From: Desmodus rotundus
Lineage: Eukaryota; Chordata; Mammalia; Chiroptera; Phyllostomidae
Assembly: GCF_022682495.2 (NCBI RefSeq)
Contig: NC_071397.1
Location: forward strand, 17,804,739-17,868,738
DNA length: 64,000 nt
Direction of reading: 5' to 3'
Shown here: positions 35,601-47,600 of the stretch, one piece after another
Position numbering within the stretch: position 1 is the first letter of the stretch
Layout of the letters: the number at the start of each line of letters is the position of its first letter
Program-made: the position numbers and the translations under genes
Notes under the pieces: model-generated
Databases searched by the model: none
What the model was told of the DNA's origin: nothing
The model's input: only the letters and a program-made list of their open reading frames with translations

Positions 35601-38600
35601 GGAATTTTCACAGGACTACCGCAAGTGAGAAGGAGGACAACACGGCAACGTTTTCATAAAGATAAATTTGTGCAATTTAAAATATACCTTTTTTAAGATA
35701 GCCATACTTAGCAAAATGAAAAATTTGCTAACATGATTGTTCTCGTGTGTTTTCGATTTTATCCCCTTATGGATCTAAAATTCTAGGACCTGCCATCATT
35801 GCCTTCCAGCTCCTACTTGGGCTTAAGGTGTCCTAAGGTGCCCTGGGTCAGTGCTTTTGCCAATTCTGGAGCGGATGACCGATGTGTGCGTGCGGGTGCA
35901 GCGGTATGGACGGCTGCGTTCACCATGTCCACCTTGGCAGGGGTGGGGAAACCTAGGGACCTCTCTGGGGAAGAAGATAACTCTTCCCCATAATCCCGCA
36001 GGTACCCCACCCTCAAGGGTGGGCACAAATCGAGAGGTCTGTTACCTCTAGCAAAGAAGGTACTCTCTGACACATGCCTTCTTTCTTTTAAAACGTCTTT
36101 CAGAAGGAATCCAGGAAGGATTGACTCGACTCTTTAAGATAATTAACCTAAAATTCCATTTGTCTTTCCCCATGACAACAAAACAAAACAGAAACAACTT
36201 TGTCTGAAACACCTGGCTTTGGAGCCTAAAGAACTCAAACCTGGGTTTGGGGTGGTGAACTTCCCCAGTTCTGAGCAAAAAGCAAGCACAGGGCTGCCCC
36301 ACTGCCCACCGTGCAGCCTCCACAGAGCCTCTTGCAGAAGCTCCGCCAAGCTTCACTGCACCCGGCTCCCTGCAACCCGCGATCGATAGCTGCTGCCACT
36401 CATCACTCCTACGGAGGCCCCAGTGCCTCTGAAACCACAGAACGGTGTGTGTAAAACCCTCCAGCGAGTCATCACAGACTTCAGAATGAAACGCTAAGTC
36501 CTAGGCATAGTATTCAGATACGCACATTCTTCCACAACGTGCCTCCAAGTTGATCTTTCCTCCCCTGCCAACAGCACACTGAACCCACTTTCGTTCTCCA
36601 AGCCTGCCTTTCCTTCACCACTGCACGGTGAGCAAGGGAAAGAGCGCAGGACGGGGCACTAGCCAGAACAAGGTTAAACCCTAGCTTCAAACTATGTTTA
36701 GCTGGGTGAGGAAGGGCAAGGTATGTAAGCTCTCTAGGTCTGTTTCCTCACTTCTTCAAATAGGATAGAAATACTACTCCTGCCCCTGAAGTTAAGGAGA
36801 TGAAGTGAGTAACGCTTCCCTTATCCAACCTGGAATGCAAGATACGCAAAATAAATGTTAAGCAATGACCATGCCTTTCTTCCTTTCAACAGGAATGCTC
36901 TCTGCAACCATGTACCCCCATCTCCAGCTCTTAAAATCCTATCTACACTTCAAAGTTCAGCTAAACGTCTGTTTTCTTCATGACTGCTCCCTTGAGGACT
37001 CCAGCCTAAAGTCCATTCCCTTTCCCCCAAGCTCCAGCTTCCTCTGTGCCTCGCACTTACTCGCTCCGGTGCTCCCCTTCAAGCCCTTTGTTAACGGGTC
37101 TACTTGAAGCTCCTCTGCGAGCTCCTGGAGGTGGTGACAGTGGCTCCTGCACCCATAGAACCAGCCCAGGCACTTGTACACACAGAGGTGCTGAACAAGT
37201 ATCTGCTGCACTAACGACAAAGAGCACAAAGGGCTGCTTTGTCCCCCGGACCCAGGCCTATGTTTTATTTGCAGGGGAAAAAGGCTTTGCTTCTGCTTTG
37301 CAAGTGGAGGAACTGAAAGACAGGAAAGTCTAATTTTAATGAGGCTTGAACGTGATGGTCCATCTGAATTCTGTTCACTAGATAAAAACTAGTGCTCGTG
37401 AAACAAACTGGTGATAGGGACAGTTCAATTCTTCAGTATCCTTGGCTTTAGAAGGGGTAGACTAATTTAACACACGAGGACCACCACCTGAGTTCAACTG
37501 CACACACCTAGGAGTCTCAGAGCAATCCTCCATAAAGTGGGCCAGCATCAGAGTCCTGCCCCTCCATTTCCCTGTCAGAAGAAAAGCCATAGAATTTTAT
37601 ATTTTAAAACCCTTTGGTGAGCCCTGGCCGGTGTGGCTCAGTGGACTGAGTGCTGGTCGCCAGTTCGATTCCCAGGCTGGGTTGCAGGCCTTGTCCCTGG
37701 GTTAAGAGTGTAGAGGCAACCAATCAATGTTCTCTTTCACATCGATGTTTCTTCCCCTCTCTTTCTCCTTCCCTTCCCCCCTCTCTAAAAATTAATAAAT
37801 AAAATCTCCTCCTCCAGGCGCATGAGGAGACAGTGCTCTAGTCAAAGACATCTCAGCCACTACTTCCCTCCAGGGCTCAGGCCTGGCTTCTTTCAAAGAA
37901 GTTGCTCTGCTCAGTCCCTGGAAATCCATGGCAGGGGGCAAGGGCCCCAGGAGGCTGGACAGGCCGGACAATGGTAAGGCACTGAAAGGAAGGGCTTCTG
38001 GGGACCAGCTCCAAAGAGGGCAGGATGTACTTCCATGAAAAAGCAGGCCATGACGAACAGCTCCCACTACCTGCCCAGTTCCCTGAACACCATCCACTAC
38101 TGAGAGGGAACATTATTAACCCTACCTGGCTCTTTCCAAGTACTCAAGATACAAACAGCATCACTGTAAACCATACGTGCTTTGTCCTCCTTCCTTGGAG
38201 TAAAGCAGACTTTAATCATTCCAGATGCATGTGAAGAGCTATAAGTAAAGCCAAGTGAGCAGCTTTCTTCTCTCCTCTTTAGTTAAATCCAATAAGCAAA
38301 GGTGGTTTCATGCACCTTCTCATTTAAACAGAAGTTGGGCAAGCACCACTGCTGGGTCTGGGATGACGCGGTCACGGAGTCACGTCTAATGCTGGGAGTT
38401 GACTTTTCTCATCTAACACAAACTTTAACCACAAATGAGGTATAACCTTTAGCATGATATCCTTTTCTGTGGTACGTTCCAGAATGCTACCAAAGCAGCT
38501 CAAGGACCAAGGTCATTTAAAACACTTAAAAAATAAGGAGAAAAATGTCATCCTGGGTGGCCCTTATCTATCATTCACCCCGACACCTGGGGTGTCAGAG

Positions 38601-41600
38601 TAACAAGATAACCCCTTTAGTAGACATTTCTAAGCAACACCACCAGAAGTGTGTAGGGGGGTGACATTCTCACAACTTTGTTTCTATGTGAACATCCAAG
38701 TGTATACTTTTTAGACCTGGTAGATGCCCATGTTTTCAATAAAGAAACAGGTGAGACATTATATGGCTGGCCTGAGTCATACAGCTTCTTGGAGGCACTG
38801 CTGGGACTAGCAGCCAGGAGTTCCAACTCTCAGCAAAAATACAATTTCAAACAGCAGTTCCTAGCTCCCTTGACTGTCTTTGTTTTCGAATCCTTAATAC
38901 GTGCAGTGGGAATACTCTACCCATGAAGAATTCTGTGGAAAAGAAGCTCTATTAGCTGCATCTTTATCTTCAGCAGATGCTTGGTTTAAAATTAACTATT
39001 AGCTACTACAAAATTAAATGTACCTACTCCCTCTAGGGGTTAGCTGGCCAATTCAGCAGTGCCGTTACGGGAGAGGGTCAGGTCAAAGCACGTGGTATTA
39101 CACGGCAAACCTTCCATGTCCAGCGCATTAGCACGCTCATTAAGATAATTTTATACCCATGACCTCCAAAAGTGTTTCCCTCCCTTAGGACCAGGAGTGC
39201 CACCAGGTTACAGCTGACTGTAACACTCTCGATTCAGTCATAAGGACTGGCTCTGTACATTAGAGAATTCTTCAGAACAAAGTACAAAGAAACAGCTTGT
39301 CCTCAGCACAGCCTGAAGCAGGTATGTTTGGCATTTCTCCCTGAACTCTAGGCCCCGCCCTCTTATGCTGGCAGTCCTTTTCTCTCTGTTCAGGCATCCT
39401 GAGCCGTGATTTCAGGGAGATTGTTCCCCTACACCAGGTAAGAAGCATTCATTTTATATTCCATGGGGGTGTTAGTAGCTGGGGAGAGAAAAACCTCAAG
39501 CTAAGACTTAGCATTTTGAGGCAGTGCTGGCCAATGTTCTGGAGCGAAGACTTGGATCCCAGGTCCACCCGGCACTCTCTCTCTCCCGGAAAGGGACAGT
39601 AATAGTGTGATGAACATTAAATGAGCTGGCCCAGGACCTGGCATAAGGCAGGCACTATGTTAGTCTTTGCTATGATTCTAGCCAAATGCTAGCGTCATCT
39701 GCTTCCAACGCCCGAAGGCCCATGACTAGGTCTGAAGTGGAGTTGCTCCTACTGTGTACAGAAGCCCAGACAGAGCATCCTTTGCACAGAGAGATCTCCA
39801 GCCAACCTACTGACTCTGGCTCTGCAGCCCAAGTCTGCTTTAGTTGTCAAGTTGTAGAGTGACATGCTCCTTGTTGCACCAGCTGCAAAGCCGTGTTACC
39901 AAAGGTCTACAGGGTCAGTTTAGAGGAAGAGTCAGGCCAGGCTTTGGAACAACCCCAAAGCTGCCTCTCTACTGGAAGCAACCCCCTCCTCTTCCCCTGG
40001 GCATGGGGGGTGAGGAGAAGGCTGTCTGGGCCACATCCTGCTCTCCATTCGCCCGTGGGGCAGCACCGCCTCAGGCAGCGCCAGATAAACCGAGGGACAA
40101 GTAACAGCGGAGTGCTGCTAGGCCTGCGCTTCTTTCTGAGCAAGGAATTTCAGCAGTAAGGGAATTAAAAGTGAGGAGTATCTTAGGCAATGGTCAGGCC
40201 TTAGGAGTATCAATCGCGCCAGGTGTTCCAACTTTTCTGTACCTCTCTTAAATGGGAAAGAGCAGAATACTGACTTTTTCAAAGTATTTTGGCAAATAAT
40301 GGTTTTGTAGAACTCTATCAGTTGCAAGATCTTTTAAGTGTTTTTCCAAATCTCATTTTCCCACAACAACATACCTATTTTAGGAAAGCCTGAAGGGAAA
40401 GAAAAACAAGACAGAATATAATGTCTCCAAAGCAACTGCTCTGTGGTCCTAGCAAGGACGTTCAAAGCCGGAGCCCCGGGAGGAAGTGCCGGTCAGGAGC
40501 CTGGGGAGGCGCTCCAGCAGCACCCACCCCACAGTCACAGAGAGGTGGGAAAGCACAAGCAAACACCCATCCCGTCAACTACTCAGTTTCTTTCATCTTT
40601 CCAACAATGCAGCATCAGAAACCTTCCAAAGAAGTTTCGAAAACACTGATCTCTGGTTCTGGCAACACAGCAAACTGAACGAAGGCAGAACCAACGCCCC
40701 CACTACTGACACAAACACAAAATGCTACATAAATCGCACCGACAACATCCAACATCATGATGCTTAATTATAAGGTAAGGTTTCCCCCCCAAAAAAATTA
40801 TCTTGAAAAGAGGAAGTGAGCTCACATTCGAGTCCTTCAAAATCTTTCTTTTATTTGGGGAAGCCACAATTTGCCTGAGATGGCCCCAGCGATGCTGGTT
40901 TGGGATGCTTAACAGCACACCCGATCAACTGTTCTGTGTTTGTTTTTAAAAAGGTAAATACATTTAATGTAGATTCAGTAATTATTCCCAGAGGCACAAC
41001 CTCCCATATGTTGCTGAAAGAAAACTTTTTAAAGAATATTTTAAAAGCGATATAGTGAATGGTTAAGTTTGGAGACCCCTGTCATTATATCATGGAGGAG
41101 AAAAGCAGTCTTTCATGTTACAGAATGAAAAAAGAATGACCAGTGAATGTTTAGAAATAGAATAGCCACTGAAACTAAATGAAATGGAAGAAAGAGCAGA
41201 TTAGACAACTCACAGTATGAGTGAATTAGAAGAATGAAGAACAGAGATATAGAGCTTCAACAAATACAAGAGGGAGGCTACTGGGAGCCCGAGAATGTCC
41301 CACACACATCTAACAGGAGCTCTAGCAGGCAATGGAGGAGGAGGGGGAAGGCCCCAGTCAAGGAGATGATGCCAAGTTCTTTCCCAAATTAATAAAGCAC
41401 ACAAATTCTCCTATTTCAGGCATGCAAGCCGTGAATGAGATAAATGAAAATGAATGACTAGGCACATTGTTTTATTTTTAAATGTAAGTTAGAAAAATCT
41501 GGAAAGAAAAAGATTACCTACAAATGAAAAAATGAGACTGCAACATATCTTTAGAATAAATCTAGGCGCTGAGAAAAAAGAACTGTTAATGTAGAATCTA

Positions 41601-44600
41601 CACCCTGCTAAAGTACTATTCTAGCATAAAGACAAGTAAAATTATATCAGAGACTTACAGAGTTTATCCTTCAGAGAAAAGAACTACTTCAGGAGAAAAC
41701 TGAACCTCTAAGGAAAGAATGGATTTCACAGATCGAGAGAGAAAAAAACCGCTAAGTATTGATTGTAATAAAGATGGCAGTTTAGGGCCTTAGGAAAAGG
41801 CCGGGCTAAAGCACTTGCTGACAATGACACGGAGGAGGGGGTCAGAGATGAAATACTCTTAGGTCCTTGTATTATTCAGGAAAATAGAAATAATCATTTA
41901 GACATTATTAAGTCAAGAATGCATGTTAAAAACTTATGGGTAACTAATAGAATTAGAATGAATAACTTATAAATCAGTAAAATGATAGTCAACGGAAAGC
42001 AGAAAAGAAAAAAAGGACAAAGAAAACATATACACATAAAAGATTAAAATTATTCCAAATAAATAATATGCTAAATGAAAATGGATTAAATTTGAAAATT
42101 TAATCCATTAATTCAGTCATTGAACTCCTATATGTGTATCCGGTAAAAACAAAAACATTTGCACAAGGAGACATGTCCAAGGACATTCAACACAGCTGTT
42201 TACTGGAAACCTATGACCACCCCCTCACCCCCCAAAACTCAGGTAAAATGGTATACGAAATTCTGACAATAACATAACACAGAGAAGTTAAACTTAATAA
42301 TTTAAATCCTTAAGATTCAACATGGATTCATCTCAAAATACGAGGTCTGTCTGGAAAAGTCCAGCCATGGTTAATATAATGAGAATGTTTTGTGTGACAT
42401 CAATATAACCTGGCAGCCAAGGAGAGTGGACTGGAATGCACGTGTGGGAAGAATGACGGCTTCACTGTACTAGTCAGTGGGGGCGGTAGGTGCCATTGAG
42501 TGAGCATGTGCACTGTGTGGCTGTGCATCCAAAATGACTGAATAGAGAAATGAATCTGCATCGAATCTTCCATTAAGCTTGAACATTCCTCCATGGAAAC
42601 CATGCGGCTGATTCAGAAGGCTGCAGCTATGGGCAACTGGTGATTGGCAGCTTCATCATAACAATGCGCCTGCTCATGCATTACATCTTGTGTAGTTTTT
42701 TGGTGAAACATCAAATCACCCAGGTGACTCAGCCCCCCAACAGACCAGACTAGGCACCCTGCAACTTCTGGATTTTCCCAAAACTAAAATCACCTTTGAA
42801 ATGGGTAGAGATTTCAGACCATCGATGAGATTCACAAAAATAAGACAGGGCAGCTGATGGTGATTGGGAGAACTGTGTGAGTTCCCAAGGTGCTTACTAT
42901 GAACGGGACTGAGGCATTATTGTCCTATGTACAATTTTTCTTATATCTTGTATTTTCTTCAATAAAGGTATATTTCATATTACATGGCTGAATACTTCCT
43001 GGACAGACCTCGTATAATGTTGACAGGAAAATTATTTGAAAAAGAGTTGTTTATAAACAGCATACCATTTATGTAAAATTTTAAAATGTCTGTTTTTTTT
43101 TTAAAGATTTTATTTATTTTTAGAGAGAGGGGAAGGGAGGGAGAAAGAGGGAAAGAGACAGCAATGTGTGGTGCCTCTCACCCACCCCCTACTGAGGACC
43201 TGGCCCGCAACCCAGGCATGTGCCCTGACTGGGAATTTAACCAGCAAACCTTTGGTTTACAGGCCCATGCTCAATCCACTGAGCCACACCAGCCCGGGCT
43301 ACGTAAATTTTAAGAAACTGTCTCAGAATATGCTATGTATTATCATATATAGGTATATATGATAATAAAAGTATATATCCAGAGAAGAAATACATGAACT
43401 TCAGAAGAAATTTATATCTGAGGAGCTGTACTTTAAATGCATTTTGTTAAGTTTTATAGACAAAAAACTCAAACCAATAAGAAAATGTCAGTATTTGTTA
43501 GGTGCATAGATATCATTTATGTAATTTTATTTTCCATATTTTATGTTCCAAATTACAACTTAATATGAAAATTGCAAAGGGAAAGAAAGAATAAGTTTTG
43601 GATCTGTGCAAATCCAGATCCATCTAACCAGTCAGCTAAAAATCGCTGTTTTAAAATTACATTTTAAGTGTTCCGAGTGTGTACGTGAGACATACAGCTC
43701 TACCTGCAAGGGAATAAACACACATAAATACTCAAAAAATAATATTGTCCGTAATCTGTGATTCGCCTTTGTTAAATAAAGCACAGTGATGGCTCTGGCA
43801 TTTGCTTTTTCCCTAGCTTAATGCTCAGGACACATTTGGTGGCCCATACCAACACAGGGGGGACAAAGACATGTAAAAGACATTGTAACAACACTCATCC
43901 TGTGAGAAGATGCTACAGGGCACACCCACCAGAGCACTTTAATGGAAAGGAATGTGTCGTGATCCCTGGGAATGGGGAAGCAAACCACACTGAAAAGTCA
44001 CTGCTCTGTAGCTGAGTCTGCTCACAACTTTGTTGGATCGGTTCACAGAAGAACTGATCCTTGAGAGAATCCTCAAAAATGAGATGGAGGTTGTCAAAAT
44101 GAGGTGGGCTGAGGTCAGAAAGGAGGAAGGGAGTTTTGAGGGATAGGGACCAAAGATGAAAGAGCCTGTTGTGGAGGGGACAGAGGGGACCTGAGGAGAG
44201 CTGAGCATAATGGACAGGCTAAGAAAGCTCAGTGTTTCCTCCTAAGGGAAGGTGAGCGGGCAGTTCTCTCAGTTCCACGCCATGTGGGCTGTGCAATACT
44301 GCCCCCAGCCGCTACTCATGCATCCCGGCTTCAGTGCGGGGAAGCAGGACGATTACCTAACAGGGACAGTCCCTCTTGGACTGGAGCAAATCAGGCACTT
44401 AGATCCTCTTTGCTTAGCGTGGTGAGGTCAGGGGTAAAGAGGAGAGAAGAGACACACCAAAATGGTTCCACATCAGGGCAGAGCAGCTGCCTAAGTGGGA
44501 ACCCCATGTGTATGTTAACATGAAGGAGTCGGAAGTGGCTCTGACAGCTTGCTGGGTGGGCCGAGGGAAACTTGAGTCCAGCCTGGGTATATGCTGCATA

Positions 44601-47600
44601 ATCCGGAAAAGCCACAATTTCATGTCAGGTAGGTGGGGATTCCCAGTCTGGGGCTTGGGAACAAGGGGAAAGACATGTGGATAGTTTAAAAATAAACAAA
44701 AAAAAACAATTTATTTTTTGGGGGGCATTTATTCAGATGAAATATGTCCTGAATCTCTGGGCGAAGAAAGAAACAAGATTTTTATGTTTGCTATGAGGGA
44801 AGTTTTACCAAGCTGAGTAATGCAAACTAAGTTATTTCTCTTCTATAACCTCAAATTTTACCTCTGAGCCTTCACCGTGGGCTGTGATCTTAGACAACAC
44901 CTGACTGAACAAGTGAAAACTAAAAGGCCTGCCATAAAGTCCTACACTTTCCATCTAAAACATCCCACTGGTCAAACATACTTCTAATCAGGGATCTATG
45001 ACCTTTTTCCCGGAAATAAATACTAAGTTCATGAGATAATTAAGGGTAATACCACGATTTTCCTTTTAATTTCTTCCTACCAAATGCATAAACTATGAGC
45101 AAGTCTACTTTGTCCCCTATATTTTAAACTCAATTACTTGATTTTAAAACTGTCATTTATTTTCTTCTAACAATTTTAAAGTTTCTGTGCCCCCCACCCC
45201 TTTCCTGTTTAAGATTTTTCCTTGTCTGTTTTAGTGACAATTTTGTCTTAATATAGAATTTGCAAAGGCAGCTGTGAATTCATGCCACCAGATTAAATAA
45301 ACAAAAACTAAATCAAAGACTAAATATTTATTTTTTCAATTCTTTACAGACCCAAACATGTAGATAAGCAAAAGGGTTTTACCCTGGAGACCGAGAGTCC
45401 GGACCGTGCCAGCTGTGTGGCCGCAGGCGAAGGCTGTGACTCTAGGGAACACTCCCTGAAGCAAGGGGCCCAGGTGGGCTCCTCGGCTGCCTCGGGTTGC
45501 TCTGTCAGACAACTCCACGACTGGCCTCCTACGTTTTAGTATTCACTAGGATATAAATGCCAAGTTCAAAAAGAAAAACCAGTAGCTAAAGTGATATTAA
45601 AAACTTGACAAACAATACGTTCTAACAGCATTCCTGATGAGTTTATGTAAGCACAGAAAAAAGGCCCAGAAAAAACCCCATGTGTAAACATTACTGAAGT
45701 TGGAGTACCAGGGCTTATTTCCGACTGAAGCATATCTGATCTGTGCGGGGTTTATAATCTTGATTTAATTTAAGGAATTATTGCCCCCTTACCTATTACT
45801 TCTCTGTGTACTTTAAACTGTGAGTTAGAATTGTTATTTCCCTCCTCTGTGTATTTCTTAAATCTCCACAGTCAACTCTCGGGCACTGCTCGATGGCTGC
45901 TGTTCTCACAAGCTGTCAGCAGAAAACCTATACTCCTTCTTACAATGCCTTCGGAACCCCTAATTCGGTCATTTACACGCCGCTGCAATTTACACGGCAC
46001 TTTGCCTCCTCTCTTCACCAAGAAATTATCTGTTTAAGAGAGGTTAAATTATGAAGTGACAGCTATATCTCTAGGGTTAAAGACACATTAACGGCAGATG
46101 CTTAAGCTCTATGAGACTTAATAATCTTAAATATTTTTTCTCTGGACGACTGCTATGTATAACAACAAACTCTATAAAAGCTTTCCTAAGGAAAGAGCTC
46201 TATCATCTATCAATTATGGGAAAGTAAACAGTTCACTCTGAAAAACCTGACAGCTTGCTGCCGTTCTGTCCCTTCAACACAGACAGATGTGCACAGCGCT
46301 GGGCCCAGGAGTCACTCCCGGGCACTGGCCCTGCCTCCGTCCTGCAATATCCATCTTGGAGGCTAATTAAACTGCCTTCGTTCTAGAATAGGACAGAAAA
46401 AAGCAAAAAAGGACTTGTAAGCATTTGACAGAGTGTCAAGAATATAAGCAATAATAGTAGCATCTACTGTTCTAGTCACAGAATCTTTACCGTGGCTTCT
46501 GAAACACAAGTGGGAGGACAAGACACAGGTCACCCACAGCTACAATGCCCCTGCCGGTCACATGCAATGCTTTCAACCGCTTGTACACCCGTAGCCACTC
46601 TCCTACACAGCCACAGGCAGACAGGGAGACATCACAGCCTGGGGCTGATGGCAAATTCATTCTTTCTTTAAACATTAACTTTAAGATTCCCTTCCTCCCC
46701 TTATTTTCTTTACTACTCCTTGGAGAATTAAAGCTGCACAAAAAGGTTAACAATTTAAATAGGACTGCTTAAAAGAGTTTAAGTATGGCTTAATTCTCCA
46801 CCCCAGAGGCGTAGCAATAGTTTTGCATTATAAAACATGTGTTGTAAGCCTGAAAGGTATAGTCCTTCCCCTAAAACTGTACACAAACTGTGTTTACCAC
46901 TGGAGGGATGGCCCCGCTGCCCTGTAGCTTTAAAGGCTGTATCGCTACACTTTGCAAAACAGGAAGGACATGGTATTGATTCTGCTTTGTCTTTCATTTT
47001 TATTGAATCTACTTGGAGATCACTGAAGGTGGTTTTCAACATTTCAGCTCTGTAGAAGAAATACTAGGGTCTGAACATATACAGGTCATTCCGACCTTAA
47101 CAGCAGGGCTCATTCATATCCAACTCTTCTTAGCTTACAAAAAATCCAATCTCAAAACTGTTTACAGAGATCAGATCAGGGTAGAGAGGCTGACTTACCA
47201 CAAACATAACCAAACTCCAGAAACACCCATTTCCTTCCTCCCCACCCCCAAACAAGAACTATTTATTAAATGCTTAATAATAAAATGCTTACAGTTTGGT
47301 TTTTTACAGTTTGTTCATTTTCCACTCTATTTCGTTTACTTAAAGAGTATTTCTGAAATATTTATTTTAATTCTAAATGTAAAATGAAACATGAGAATCA
47401 ATAGCAAAGGCTATTTGTACAAACAGAAGCCATATTTGTACAAACAGGTCTGGCATTTCAAAAAATCACTTCTAAAACATAGTCAAATGGCATGGATATA
47501 CTTGCTCACCCAGTTCTCTCACCACCCTTTCTTCATTTGGGAACACAGTTCGGGACAGTGACAATGAGCAAGGTGAGAGGAAGCCCGTGTTAACCTCTAA

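Larger units (their letters stand above)
41180..43450 (+). mobile_element. Old L1M fragment hosting nested insertions
   Basis: Sequence at 41.5-42.3 kb matches, from memory, the 3' half of old eutherian L1M elements: CACCCTGCTAAAGTACTATT, AAGAATGCATGTTAAAAACT, AATGAAAATGGATTAAATTT, CACAAGGAGACATGTCCAAG. It resumes after 43014 with CAGCATACCATTTATGTAAA and again after the SINE. Heavily mutated with no open reading frame. The left boundary is uncertain. Confidence 0.6.
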
